From Trichuris trichiura (lineage: Eukaryota > Nematoda > Enoplea > Trichinellida > Trichuridae), in NCBI GenBank assembly GCA_037903355.1, contig JBAJFE010000048.1:62001-126000 (forward strand): 64,000 bases of DNA, read 5' to 3'. The position numbers and the translations under genes were made by a program. Below, in pieces: positions 1 to 12,209 of this stretch. The notes under the pieces were generated by a model, which saw only the letters and a list, made by a program, of their open reading frames with translations, ran no database searches and was not told where the DNA came from. Position 1 is the first letter of the stretch; every line of letters begins with the position of its first letter.

Positions 1-1060
1 TTGTTCACAGCTTGCGTTTAAACCCTCCGTCGCTTTAAATGCGCAATCAAGCAAGCTCAGTCAGCGTGATTATGCACATAGAAAGTTCAGCTTTTTTACT
101 TCAACTCTGAGTATAACTAGCAATAACAGGGAGGAGCAAATGAAATTCAACCTTACAAATGGTTGGCCACTTTGAATGCGACGGACTAATAATAATTTTC
201 TTTGTCGGTCGCTAGTTTACGGGAGATGGCGTATAACGTGCCTATGAACTTCAGACGCTCAAGAGTCGAGCTTACTCTATTCGTCAGGAGCTGACTGGGA
301 ATCTCAGCTACTCACTGATTTGGACGAGTATGAATTAGTAGCCGCTCAGAATGCACAAGAAAATCAAAAATGGATTGAAGAAATAGAGACAGCCCTGGAT
401 GAAGAAATAGAAAACGTGAAGAATGACGTGTCCCCTTGATTGTTGTTTGTCTCACCTATTAGACTCCTGTCACCTGAATATTCCCTACATCTTTTCCTTC
501 TTTGATCGCCATCTGCACATTTTTCCATCGTTGCATTGAAAAGGCTTTCCATTTCTTAGACAGTGCAAACTACTGAAAAAATTGAAGGCAGAAAATTCAG
601 CCAGTTGACTGAAGTAAGCATTTCAAGTTCGACAAAGCAAAGCTTGGCAGGGCAACGAAAACATCATTTCTGTTATTACAGCTAGGATACATGGGTCCTT
701 TGTTGGAATCAAGAAGAACAGAACATGTACAACATGCGTTCGTAGCAACTTTCCTAATTCGATGCTCAAATCAGCTCAGTGATTTTCAACCTCAAAATCA
801 CCATGTCACCCTGAGCGCAGTACTACTTTCGACGCCTCAAAGTATTGTTGGAAACTTTTCCACCACGGTCCTTTTCTCCCCCTAAAGTCCTAGCGCCCCG
901 TGTAATACCACAGCATGCAGCATCCGCACCGACTGTAAACAGCGATAAGCACATGCAAAACTTACCTTGGTTTAAGCACCTTCAGAGGTCCAGCAGTGCC
1001 ATAGCTATACGAGCTGACAAAATTTCAGTGGCAAAAAGATTGCGCTGGAGATATCTCCGG
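1..1060. other. No recognised gene or element
   Basis: Only short unsupported reading frames are visible on either strand. I see no domain, terminal repeat or splice-consistent exon here. The hAT-like segment begins near 1068. Confidence 0.5.
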
Positions 1061-1067
1061 CCGAGTA

Positions 1068-2998
1068 CCAGTCATTTTCAACCCTTTTTCGGCTAAACCC
1101 CCTTGGAAGGTGTCCTCAGGTGCCAAACCCCTTTTCTTATCAGTCAATTGATTGTTGCGTTTTTGTGTAGCAGCCAATCAGCTTTCAATGACAACCTCCT
1201 AGGATCAAGTCAGTGCACGGATACAATGCGAATGTGTAGTCGTCGAATCATTTACTGGTGAACGCCAAGAAACTAAGCATTTTAACAAAGTGACAGACCC
1301 CTAAAAAAGTTACACAAAAAGGAATTATCAAACTAATGAGATACGTGAAGGTAGTACTTTGCAATTTTCATAGTGTCTGGTTCCAAGTTGGACAATGAAA
1401 GTCGCAGGTCGCCTTTGGCAGCAACATCCGTTCTGTTCCTAGCTTCTAAGGCAGCTACCATACTAATCCCCACTCAACTAAGTACGTGGAGGGAAACGTT
1501 ATGAGAAGGGTTTGCACCTTAACACAGTGACCAAATTGGCGACGTGCAGTTGTGTCACTTTGAGGGTCAATCAAACTCTGAAATTTCTGTATCGACTTCA
1601 AAGGCTGATACTCCAAATGGATTTACAATCCAATCTGGGATATTCGAATTCACCAAGTCATAAAGCCTTTCTTCCATGTCTTTCTGAATTTGCTTCGGGT
1701 GACTTACATAAACCAGAAGGTTATCGTTCATTTCCTCCGCAATCGTTTTCAGGTTTGGGAATTGCAAAAATTTGTTGCGACCTATTTTACGCCAATGGAG
1801 TTTGAGGTCTTTTGAGAAAACAGATGACTAGTACTTTGCTGTTCTTGAAATCACTATCTCTTCCTTGTGAGGCAGTCCTTGTTTAAGGGATTAAACGTCA
1901 CAAAAATGTCAGTGAGATAGAATATGTCCGCTTCAGTATCAATGAATTTGTCTCCGTTTTCCTTATAAGACATAAACGCAACTATCGTTCTCCATAGTGC
2001 GACAAAACGCTGAAGCCAATTTCCTTTTGAGAGCCACCTAACTTCGTTATGTAACAGCAGTGCATCGGAGTCTTCGTTATTTTGCTCACAGAGTTGCCGG
2101 AAAAGAGGATTCTGGAACGCGTGGGATTTGATGAAATTCACAGCGTGAATGACAACCGAGAGGGAACGGTTTAGACGCGATCCTAACTCTTTTGAGACTA
2201 AATGATCTCAATGATTGACGCAATCAAGAGTAAAACTGAAGGTGGAACTGTTTTCAAATGTGCTATGAATCCCACCCTACCATAGAAGCAGCGCCGTCAG
2301 TCGCGCAAGCAGTTACATGCTGAAATGGAATGTTGTTCTGATTAAAGTAATTCTGAATTTCTCGTAACATCGTCAGTCCCTTAGTGTCAGAGCTATTCTT
2401 TCCGGCAGACAACATTTCTTCCATCAACGTGTTTGCATTCCAGAACCTGGTGTAAGCCATGAGAGGAGCGTCATTGTCTTGCAAGTAGTTTAATCTATTT
2501 GCAAAGAAAATTTATTTGACCGAAGTGACGCTACCAATTGATCTTCAATGTCGCGTGCATTTTCATTGATTCTCCTGCAAACAGTGGAGTTGCTCAACAA
2601 AATTGCCAGAACGGTATCCTTGGCATTCAGATTCATGACGTCAGACGCTATTAGGAGCACTGAAGGCAAGATGAGCAACTCATCGACATTGCGGGCATTT
2701 ACAGTTTGTGCTATCAGTTTACTAGTCTTATAAAACGCAAGAATGCCTTTGTCAGATTGCTGTGAGCACTAGCCTATAATTTCAGGCATTGTTTCTCTTT
2801 TGTGGAAGCTATCTCTCAGGCTCAGAAAATATTCCAGAAAGGCTTGTCTTTGTTCTCTGGTTGTGCACACTAAGTAAATGTTTCTTCCTTTTGCAAGGCT
2901 CCAGGCTCTCATTTGAAAATGAATACGTGCCCAGTAAACACGTGTGCAATAACTGGTCACGAAGAAACGGGAGGAAACCGTATGCCAAGTAGCCTACA
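1068..2998 (-). mobile_element. hAT (ZBED-type) DNA transposon copy 1, decayed
   Basis: The left end starts CAGTCATTTTCAACC near 1070 and runs into a subterminal block (GGAAGGTGTCCTCAGGTGCC) shared with the MITEs at 20775-21257 and 41420-41905. The transposase remnant lies on the minus strand. Its opposite end is missing: homology to copy 2 stops near 2990, next to a plus-oriented terminal repeat at 3003. It is a mirror image of the copy at 3003-5860. Identification as hAT is firm from the protein; the right boundary is uncertain. Confidence 0.75.
1560..2995 (-). pseudogene. hAT transposase pseudogene (ZBED/SCAND3-like)
   Basis: The N-terminal part reads YLAYGF...ESLEPCKRKKHLLS and EYFLSLRDSFHKR. 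A middle part has VMNLNAKDTVLAILLSNSTV and DIEDQLVASLRSNKFSLQID, the region around the first catalytic aspartate of animal ZBED-type hAT transposases. A C-terminal part has NEVRWLSKGNWLQRFVALW. Several stops and frameshifts split the frame (for example near 2484-2490, 2141-2263 and 1854), so it is not functional. It is close in sequence to the plus-strand copy at 3935-5440. Confidence 0.85.
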
Positions 2999-3169
2999 GC
3001 AGCCATTCTCATTTTGGGCTCCGGAGCTCCCAGGGGGAGAGAGCGTGTTAGGGAGGCAGAAATCAAAAATTTCTCGGGCAGGAAGGCGTCAGGAGGTGGG
3101 GTAGGAGGCCTTATTGGGACAAGCGTGGTTAGGTAGAACGGAGGGGTGAGGATTTATTCCAATCCGTTA

Positions 3170-3510
3170 TACCAAGGGTGGGGAACGTCCGGCCTGCGAA
3201 GCATTCCCTCCCACCCGCTGAGGCAACCGCACATGCGTGCGAGATTCAGTGAAATGTGATCGTGGGAGCTTATTTTTGGAAAATGCGATAAATGTATTAT
3301 ATGTGAATCCTAGTAATAACATAAACCTTGCGTAACAAGCAGGGAGCATCAGGCCGGCTAGGAAGACTGCCTTGTCGGCTCTCTGTCGACAAACCGACGT
3401 CGTTAGTCTTCAGAGGCAAGCAGAAGGCGGCACTAGTGCGCGCATCGGTAGCGTGAACTATTGGCCGCCTACCGACGGGAAGTATTATTCATATCTCTCT
3501 TTATTGCTTT
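3170..3510. repeat. Fragment resembling another hAT terminus
   Basis: The segment begins with AAGGGTGGGGAACGTCCGGC. This resembles the ends of animal hAT elements (CAG-rich start followed by GGCC/CTGCG). Only one end is seen and there is no coding sequence; the call rests on this resemblance alone. Confidence 0.35.
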
Positions 3511-3520
3511 GTTTGAGGGG

Positions 3521-3637
3521 TTTTCATAATGAGAAACTTTATTACGGATAGGTTCCCGCTTTTCTACATAAAAACGGGAACCTATCCGTAATAAAGTTTC
3601 TCATTATGAAAACATACGGTCCCGTACCAAGAAACCA
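3521..3637. mobile_element. 117-bp Penelope-tip foldback insertion with 11-bp TSD
   Basis: Two perfect 38-bp inverted arms (3521-3558 and 3575-3612) surround a 16-bp loop. The right arm continues into a PLE tip ending GGTCCCGTACCAAG. The unit is flanked by a direct duplication TGTTTGAGGGG at 3510-3520 and 3638-3648. The arms hold the CGGGAA...TCCGTAATAAAG motif that lies beyond the hammerhead-like motif in other PLE copies of this window. There is no ORF and no ribozyme motif. Confidence 0.8.
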
Positions 3638-3934
3638 TGTTTGAGGGGTGACTTAAATGAACATCAGTGGAAACAAAGCAGGCTATGTTTTTCGGTTTAG
3701 TATTGTGTACGACTCGCGAATAGTGTTATAAACGTCTGAACGGCCTGCGGCAACAGGAAGGTCCCCTACCTTTGCTCTATACGTATCTGCCTTCCGAATC
3801 ACATTTTTTCTACACGGAAAATTTGAACTTACTCATCCCGTGACGGTATGTTTACTTTCCATTTTTTCTCGGTTCACGTATTTGTTAGCGTCCGTTACAA
3901 TACCACTCATGGGTTTTTTGAAGAAATATCGGCA

Positions 3935-5440
3935 TTATTCCGTAGAGTACTTGGCATACGGTTTCGTCCTGTTACTTCGTGGCCAGTTATTGCACATGTG
4001 TTTGCTGGGCCACGTGTTCATTTTTAAATGAGAGCATGAAGCCCTGCAAAATGAAGGAACATTTACTTAGCGCGCATCCGGAGTACAAAGACAAGCCTTT
4101 GGAATATTTTTTGAGCCTGAGAGATAGATTTCACAAAAGAGGAGCATTGCCTGAAATTTTAGGCCAATGCTCACAGAAATTGGATAAGGGCACTATTGCA
4201 TCTTACAAAATTAGTAAACTGATAGCACAAATGAGAAATGTCCACAATGTTGGTGAGTCGCTCAGCTTGCCTTCAGTGTTCGTAATAGCGTCTGATGTCA
4301 TGAATCTGAATGCCAAGGATACCGTTCTGGCAATTTTGTTGAGCAATTCCACTGTTTGCAGGAGAATCAATGAAAAGGCACGCGACATTGAAGATCAATT
4401 GGTAGCTTTACTTCGGTCAAATAAATTTTCTTTGCAAATAGATGAAACTACTTGCAAGACAATGACGCTCCTCTCATGGCTTACGTCAGGTTCTAGAATG
4501 CAAACACGTTGATGGAAGAAATGTTGTCTGCCGGAAAGAATAGCTCTGATACTAAGGGACAGACGATGTTACGAGAAATTCAGAATTACTTTAATCAGAA
4601 CAACATTCCATTTCAGCATGTAACTGCTTGCGCGACTGACGGCGCTGCTTCTATGGTAGGGTGGGATTCATAGCACATTTGAAAACAGTTCCACCTTCAG
4701 TTTTACTCTTGATTGCGTCAATCATTGAGAGCATTTAGTCTCAAAGGAGTTAGGATCGCATCTAAACCGTTCCCTCTCGGTTGTCATTCACGCTGTGAAT
4801 TTCATCAAATCCCACGCGTTCCAGAATCCTCTTTTCCGGCAACTCTGTGAGCAAAATAATGAAGACTCCGATGCACTGCTGTTACATAACGAAGTTAGGT
4901 GGCTCTTAAAAGGAAATCGGCTTCAGCGTTTTGTCGCACTATGGAGAGCGATAGTTGCGCTTATGTCTTATAAGGAAAACGGAGACAAATTCATTGATAC
5001 TGAAGCGGACATATTCTATCTCACAGACATTTTTGTGACGTTTAATCCCCTAAACAAGGCGTTACAAGGCCGAGATAATGATCTCAAGAGCAGCAAGAAA
5101 GCAGTCGTCTCTTTTATCAAAAGACTGCAAGCCTATTGGCATTACGTAGGTCGTCACGAATTTTTGCAATTTCCAAACCTGAAGACGATTTCAGAGCAAG
5201 GGAAAAATGATAACCTTATGGTTTATGCAAAGCACGTGAAGCAAATTGAAACGGACATGGAAGAAAGGTTTCATGACCTGGTAAATTTGAATATCCCCAA
5301 TTGGATTGTAGATTCATTTGGAGTATCAGCCGTTGAAGTCGACACAGAAATTTAAGAGAGTTTGATTGACCCTCAGAGTTACGCAACTGCATGTCGCTAA
5401 TTCGATCACTATGGAAAAGACCTTTGGGTAAAGATTGATC
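3935..5440 (+). pseudogene. hAT transposase pseudogene (ZBED/SCAND3-like)
   Basis: A long frame from 3979 to 4512 carries LEYFLSLRDRFHKRGALPEI, VMNLNAKDTVLAILLSNSTV and KFSLQIDETT (DDE aspartate region). A second frame, 4795-5355, carries NFIKSHAFQNPLFRQLCEQN and NEVRWLLKGNRLQRFVALW, typical of the C-terminal half of this family. A frameshift near 4500 and a stop near 4670 separate them. The protein is better preserved than copy 1 but still broken. It acted as a cut-and-paste transposase. Confidence 0.87.
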
Positions 5441-5869
5441 TGCCAAATAAATTTCCAGCTTTGTGGGGAAAAGGCACAGACGTTTTTCATAACGTTTCCC
5501 TCAACGTACTAGTTGAGTGCAGATTTAGTATGGTAGTCGCCTCAACAAAATCTAGGAACAGAATAGTTGTCGCTGCCAGAGGCGACCTGCGACTGTCATT
5601 GTCTAACTTAGAACCAGACATCATGAAACTTGCAAAGAAGTGCCATCCTCATAGATCTCATTAGTTTGATAATTCTTTTTCGTGTATTCCTTTTAGGGAT
5701 CTGTTGCTTTGTCAAAATGCATAGTTTCTTGGCATTCATCAGTAAATGATTTGACGACTACCTACTTTCATTGTATCAGTGTGTTAACTTGATCCTAGGT
5801 GGTTGTCGTTGAAAGCTGATTGGCTGCTACGCAAGAAACGCAAAAATTTACCGTATATGACGATCTATA

Positions 5870-7670
5870 CGAACTTCCCTTCCCTAAGTAAAGGATGGTA
5901 ATGATTGGCCGAGTTTCGGCGACGCTGATTGCTCAAGTCTAGGTCAATTCTGATTGTTCAGTTTTTTGTGAATGCTAATCATCCATTCAATTGAATCTGT
6001 CTTGCCTCAACGTCAACGCGAAAACTGATCAGCCGCCGATTCTGAAGCATTTTTGCTGTCTTGTTGCCGCCGATCACGGTTTCTTCTTCTGCTCCTTTGC
6101 TAGCACTAATGAGTAAATAACGGATCAGTAGACTGACTGAAATCAAATATCCAACATTGAAGACAGCTGTGCAGACAAAAAGAAGCCTTTCTCCGCAAGT
6201 CATACAATAATATTGGAGTACATGTGAGCGACCGTGCCAGCGCAACAGCCATACCCTGTGCGGATGCCTCTCTCAGAAGTGAAATCACTATTTTCCCCGG
6301 ACAAAATGCTCTGAGGCAAATCTGCGGACGCACCCGGCCTATTGCACGAAATACCAACAGGACAGACGTCCTAACCAACAGTTTACTGGAATAAGCAGGA
6401 AATTTCACTGCAGACGATTCTAACGAAGGATACCAAGACAAACAATAATAGTCAGAAAAAGCTTTAAGATATAGAATGAACGCTAATGGACAAAAGATTT
6501 GCGAGTAATGCCATGTAAAAACATACAAAAGGTCAAAGATTGAAATGAACGTCTCTAACAACTACGACTCGATTCTCACATCCATTGTCGACTCGTTTCT
6601 TACGCTCTTCAGTGATGGTACCCAAAAGTTCTGAAATTTAAAATTTATTTACACAGGATGCATATTGACATAAAATTTAAGTACAGGAACGCAAGTAGCT
6701 GTTAATGGGTGCCACGCTTACGCTGACTGAGATAAAGCATAAGAAATCACAGAGGAATAACACCTCAAGGAAGAAAGATGAAGCTATGCAAGAAGTGTAA
6801 CTCTTGCAATTATCAATGGGGCTGTGCAGGGAAGAAATCAAAAGGAAACCGAAAGTGCAACCGCTATGGGTTAATAAAGTTCGCACAGGGTACTTGCACT
6901 CTTTTTTTATCGCTATTTTAATGACGCTTAAGGCTTCGCGATTGACCTTTGTGAAATAAACGTTGTTTTAATGAACGCGTTGCCGAAGCGCAAAGAATTT
7001 GATCTTTTAGTGAACAAGAAAAGTCCGCAAAGAGTAACACGTTACCATTTAAAAGCTACAGTTTACAAATACAACAGTTTGCCACTAACCCAGAGTGTCG
7101 CTAATTCGTCAGTCTTGCTATTTCAGACTGTCTCCGGTGAGGAAATGAATTGTAGGTGACAGCGAATTACGGATAAAGCTGGTAGATCTAACCGGCCGCA
7201 GAACAATTAGTCTTCGCATTACTTATGGTTCATGACGATTCGCGCTCAGTGCCGCTCATTGAATATTCAGATTCGACAGCTGCATGCAGTGACGGTTGTG
7301 TTCTGGCATCAGTCACTGCTATCCTAACAGGAAAAGTGTTAAGTTACAATGATCGTTCTTTTTCTTTGCCTTGATTATCGGCTGAAAATGCAGTTACAAT
7401 TAGGTGAGTTCAGCTCTTCCTGATCTCTAGAAAGGTGGTTGTGGACTATTTGCTGCGTGACCGCAGGTACACTGAATATGAACGCCGTGAATTAGAAAGC
7501 GTAAGTTGCTGACATTTAATCCCAGCCGTGGTTAACGTATATAAGTGCAACGTTTCTGGAGATTTAAAGTGCAAGCATTTTACATTGGTCATCACAAATA
7601 AGGTTAAGATTCTAAAAAACATGAGAGCGGTTGCCTCTGAGGAGGTTGGCTTTTTGATATAAAGAGACCG
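5870..7670. other. No recognised gene; weak minus-strand ORFs only
   Basis: Minus-strand frames between about 5979 and 6561 include one hydrophobic stretch (LLFVCTAVFNVGYLISVSLL) that could be a membrane helix. I could not join it into a convincing gene or match it to a family. Nothing else is recognised. Confidence 0.4.
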
Positions 7671-7679
7671 AAAGGAAAA

Positions 7680-8640
7680 CTGTTGCCGTTCTTTGCTAAT
7701 AGCGAACCAAAGAAACAGCTGGACATAAGCAGAACAAGGAAAGACAGAAAAGTCCGTAAGTGGAAAGTGCTGATAACACGCTTTACCTGCGCTTATGCAG
7801 TGCTGAGCTGTCCGGGTACTGAGCGAAGAAACAAGCTAGACTTTTCCATAAGGCACTCGGATTAAATTATTGGTACGACTATAAATGCGGCCCGCTTCGT
7901 CGTTTTAAGCAGCATCATGACTTAAAGCTTCGAGCGTTTTGTGGTGAAAAACGTTAAGGAAACAACGAAGTTGAAGCAAGATGCATTGACGAATTCACCA
8001 AGTTAGTTTCTGGTAAAAAGCTAAGTCCCAAAAGTTTTTCAATGCTGATGAAACGACCTTGTTTTGGAAAAGTACTTCAAGAAGAATACTGACAAGGAAA
8101 ACGGAGGACGCTAAATCACCAACAGGCTATAAGGCATCGAAAGACCGAGCACTGTTTTGTGTTACTCTAACGCTGCCAAAAACCAAAAACGTTGACCAGT
8201 CATCAGCAAAAGTTTACACCTCTTCAAGGGTACGGTGCAACTGCTAATAATTCATTAGGTCAACAGAAACGGAGAAATTACAACCGAAATAATATCGGAA
8301 TGGTTTGGAAATATTCTTGTTCAACAGGAAATAGCTCACTGTAACTGCATTGGTCTGAATTAGGACTGCAAGATTGCCTTCACCTCAGATAACTGCCTTG
8401 CAGGCGTGAAAGTTGAACTAGTAAAAAAACTTTCTAGTATGCACCTCTGTCGTAATCGTATATCACTGACTGAATTTTTGAACAATGGCATGTTGCATTT
8501 TCTTAGTTCTAAATACAACGCCATGTTTATGGCACGTCTACTAAGCGCACCTAACCATGGTGGGACGATGCAAGAGTTCTTGCAGACATTCAATTTAAGA
8601 AGTGTCGTGCACTGCCTTGCGAATGCCTAGAAAGCAGGAC
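7680..8640 (+). pseudogene. Tigger/pogo-like (DDE_1) transposase remnant
   Basis: A DETTLFWKS motif near 8050 is followed by ...GYKASKDRALF, matching the first catalytic aspartate block of Tigger/jerky-type DDE_1 transposases. Further along are EWFGNILVQQ and, in another frame, LSSKYNAMFMARLLSAPNHG and a C-terminal helix ending HCLANA. Multiple stops and frameshifts show it is an old remnant. It belongs to a different subfamily from the 20427 element, whose protein differs in every motif. Confidence 0.75.
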
Positions 8641-8679
8641 GAGTGTCGACGCTAGGAAATGAATAGCACAGGTTGTCGG

Positions 8680-8850
8680 CAACGGTGAGAATAGAATTAA
8701 TTCTACAAGAGTTAGTTTTTTCTTCTAAAATTTTTTTGCGGTATTTCCAACTCGTTTTGTGAATAACGTTTATTGCAAAAACATCAATATGGAGCTTTCG
8801 GGTCCCTCCGTGACCCGTCATCCGCGCAATTTGTGCCGCCCGTCGGATAG
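8680..8850 (-). repeat. Penelope-like element terminal fragment
   Basis: The minus strand holds a degraded hammerhead-like motif at 8791-8826: GGATGACGGGTC, a loop, GGACCCGAAAGCTCC. It is followed by the AT-rich tip usual for this family. No ORF is attached, so it is either a 5'-truncated insertion or the inverted end of the broken PLE that follows. Confidence 0.6.
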
Positions 8851-10010
8851 GTCTTCATGGTTGCAAGCCACTCCATCCGACCAACTTTGGCAGAGACCTC
8901 AGCCGTCACTTCTGCCTTGAGCTATCGGGCTTCGGTCCCACCTAGTCAGTCAGACGATGCAGCGAGCGCCCAACCGACCTTCTACGACGGCGACACTAAC
9001 AAAAAAGCGACAACGAGCAAACTAACCATATGTACCCGTCTGTTTAAACAAATCGGGTTTTAAACTTTCTTTCGCGCGAGTCTACCTTCCGAAATACTGC
9101 AAAAAACTTTCAGAAGAAAAAAATCAAAAAACTCGTTAAGAAGGAAAGAAATACGGGAGTTAGTTTCAAAAAAGCAGAGTATACATGAACATTTTTTTGA
9201 CCACAATTTACGAAGTTGGCTACTAAGAACCTGGTAATGAGAATAGACAAACACAATCTTGAGGAATGGAAGGAATGTCGACAACGTTGTAGCTACTGGA
9301 CGTCATTATAATAACAAAAATTGTGGACAGGGTTGTACGTCAGGACAAAGATAGCGGAAAAAAGTTGCTGTGACGAAAATGAAGAAATCACAGGAGGAAA
9401 TAGCCACCGGTAGGTTGATTCAATCAACAAGTAAACTACTTAAAAGTCTGGAGCAGCGAGTTTGATAACAGAAAAAAGTCTACATCAATGTACTGCACGA
9501 TAAGGCAATTAAAGAAAGCCCAAAAGATATGATACAGTTTATTCTGAAACACATGTTCAAAAAACGGCTGAAAACTAATTAATGAAAAATTTGGCCTTGG
9601 AAGACTCGGTGACTTCAACTCTTGCTCATTAAGCGTATTCTTCCGATATCACCACGAGTTCACGAACTGTAAGTCACCTACCGGACGAACATGGCAACCT
9701 CAGACTTTTACACCTAGCTCGCGTTAGTAAAATCAGATCTTCGCTTCGGAAATGGCTATCATGAAAATTCTCGGCCAAGGCAACGAAACTGCTCTATCTG
9801 TGTCTTTAACTTTACCCCTCTATTCTCTACTGGTAAACGGATTGTTCCCGTTGAGCGACAAAAAGCGACGAAGCGATAAGGGAATGCAGAAACGGGAGCT
9901 TTCGGGACTCTACTGTTTCCGTTTTCAGTGGTAGCGCATAGACCTATACCCTTTCACTGAAGACGGAGACAGCAGCGTCCCGAAAACCAGTAGGTAAGAT
10001 CTAACACCTT
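8851..10010. other. No recognised gene
   Basis: Only short unsupported frames are seen. The broken PLE coding region begins just after this stretch. Confidence 0.45.
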
Positions 10011-10021
10011 CCACTGACATT

Positions 10022-11337
10022 ATGGTCAGCTATGATGTTAACAACCTTTTCACGAGTATTCTGATCCGTCACACGCTCAACCTTCTCCAGGAACTGCTCT
10101 ACACAGATCAAACTCCCAAACAGTACGAAGTTAAGTCCATTTTAAATTGTACAGTTGGTTTCCTTCTTCATGTCAGAGGGCACTTTTTTATTTTTCCAAG
10201 GCCAGTTCTACAAGCAAAAGGATGGGGATTCAGTGGGGAGTCCCCTCTCTCCTGTCCTCGCTGAATTATTCATGGAACATTTAGAGGACGGAGCTTTCTT
10301 TGGGGTAGATCAAAACATTCTCCCGTATCTTTTCAAATATTATGCTGATGACATTTTCGTGATCATAGAATACAGAAAGGAAGAAACGTTTTTCGATTTG
10401 CTCAATAAGCTACTTCCGAACACTATATTTTTCACCATTGAGAAAGAGGTTTCCAGTCAACGCCCCATCCTAAACTCACTAGTTATAAGGATTTCGATAT
10501 GCCTCAAGACATGTGCCTACAGGAAACCAACACATTCAGGTAGATACCTCCATTTCTCCTGCCATCATCTATGCGCAGTAATGAGAGCAATCATTCAAGG
10601 CATGACCAGGCCCGCCATTGGTCTGTGCCACCCAGAATTCCTACAAACAGAGCCACACCACGTATGCAAAACTTTCAAGGGCAACTGATACGCGCCACGT
10701 CTGGTACACTCAGTCATACAGCAAATCCTAGCACACCGACTCAGACCCAAAAGTAAAACATCCACCGTCCTGAGAATCGTTCTCTCTTACTATAAGGAAT
10801 TAAGTGGGAGGATCCAGAAATTAGGAGGAACCCCAACTTTTTCAGTAGCTTACAAACGAAAAACGAGAACTCAACCTACGCTCCCAACTCCGCCGTGATA
10901 AAGTTAAGCTTCCGTTGGAAGAGCAATCAGGTGTAGTTTACGAAGTAGTGTTCTTGTTCGGCCATGTACATTGGGGAAACGGGATTTTCTCTAACCCGTA
11001 GATTTGATCACCATATGAGACGTCTAGCACGATACACTAGGGCCAAACAGGAACTGGAAAACTCTAGCTCCGCTACTACAACAAGCCGTGGTAGGCCACG
11101 ATCAGTTCCTTCTAACATTGCCATGGAGCGCGCGTTGGCGATTACGAACACGCCACACGCTGCCCTGGCTCACTTTAGAAAATTGTCCTCTGTAAAAAAA
11201 ACACACTTGTCCAGCAGATGTATAAAAAAAGTTTTCTTCATACAGCACAATGCAAATGTGAACTGGGACGAAGGAATCGAAATTAGTCAAAATTGGAAAA
11301 ACCTAGTTAATGTCACAAACTGTTGCTTCCTTACATG
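10022..11337 (+). pseudogene. Penelope-like reverse transcriptase/GIY-YIG pseudogene
   Basis: The copy is 5'-truncated and starts at RT motif A (MVSYDVNNLFTS). After a frameshift it continues with [19 protein letters not shown] (motif B region) and YADDIFVII (motif C, YADD). After further frameshifts a C-terminal frame from 10964 gives MYIGETGFSLTRRFDHHMRR, the GIY-YIG endonuclease core, and ends in an NVNWDEGIEIS-type tail. A polypyrimidine tract (11335-11420) follows, as in the PLE at 56117. A weak PLE-like tip (CTCTGAAAGCTTCG...CCTTCCGTAATAAAA) lies at 11800-11875. Confidence 0.85.
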
Positions 11338-12045
11338 ACGCACTTCTCCTTCCCCTCTTTCTTCTCCCTTCTCTTTTCTCCCTTCCCTTCTTCCTCCCTC
11401 CTCCTCTTCTTTTCCTTTTTCCTACGTCGCCATCACCTCAACCCCGAATGCAGCACAGCTATTCTCAACCCAAAAATTTCAGTCTCTTACTTTTTTAAAC
11501 TTAAACCTCTTTTCGCTATTAACTAAGTTCAATTTAAATTAACTTAGTTTCCCAGTCACGCCTCAATTCCCTTCGCTAGCTATCTTCACCGACCGTCCAC
11601 GCGTGGAAGGGATCACATTTCACAGTTCCAACACGGCAAGGACAACAAGGCAGACGATTCTCCTAACCGGCCATATCAAAAAAACAAAAAAAAAAGTTTT
11701 TCATCCCCACCCCTTGTGACTTCAAACTAACTCCATCCTGACCCAACACTACCCATCGCACATAGGTTTTGTTATTATTATTATCGTTGACAATGGAGCA
11801 TGAAAAGCTCTGAAAGCTTCGAAGGGCCGTTTATTGGTGAGTGGAAATAAACGCCCGTACCCTTCCGTAATAAAAACACGTAGATGAAATTCAAAAACAG
11901 CGTTAAGAAGTCATTTGTTTTCATTATCTGCTACAATTTTCACTAACAAAAAAACCGCAGGGAACTTTGCTGTTGAAAGATCGCTTAGGGGCTACGTACT
12001 TTACAAGGACCAGCGGTAAAAGTTAAAAAAGAATTCTTCTTAACA
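11338..12045 (+). repeat. PLE 3' flank with polypyrimidine tract
   Basis: An almost pure C/T run lies at 11338-11425. Low-complexity sequence and a PLE-type tip near 11800-11875 follow. No gene is seen. The sequence GAATTCTTCTTAA just before 12046 loosely resembles AAATTCTTTAAG after 14996 and may be an imperfect target duplication of the next element. Confidence 0.5.
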
Positions 12046-12209
12046 GGTATTCGATTTGTTCTGTAATTTCTCTAACAATTTGCTCATCCATTCGTTGGTA
12101 GGGCACTTTGCAGTTTACTTACAGATACATCCAACAGGCCAAACCCGTGAATCAGAACATCAAATATGAAACAACCCAAGCCTGTTAAAAGACATCCTGT
12201 CTTTAGAAA
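12046..12209 (+). repeat. Left direct repeat (pseudo-LTR) of intact PLE
   Basis: These 164 bp are identical, base for base as far as I can read, to 14833-14996. The start (GGTATTCG) falls one base past the predicted cleavage position of the hammerhead-like motif that precedes the right copy (GAAACGTA, then CGGTATTCG). The ORF start codon at 12166 lies inside this repeat. Confidence 0.93.

Larger units (their letters stand above)
3003..5860 (+). mobile_element. hAT (ZBED-type) DNA transposon copy 2, decayed and interrupted
   Basis: The left terminal repeat CAGCCATTCTCATTTTGGG is at 3003. It is followed by the same subterminal block (GCCTTATTGG, ACAAGCGTGGTTAGGTAGA) seen inside the MITEs. The right subterminal block (TTGATCCTAGGTGGTTG, then GAAAGCTGATTGGCT) ends near 5855, but the outermost right repeat is absent. 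About 3170-3930 is foreign: another hAT-like end and a PLE foldback. This autonomous family has the same ends as the 20775 and 41420 MITEs, so those are best explained as its internal-deletion derivatives. Confidence 0.7.

Noticed and set aside
11310..11526. Leu/Pro/Phe-rich frames after the broken PLE
   Set aside because: They arise from a polypyrimidine tract; the same occurs at 58509-58724.
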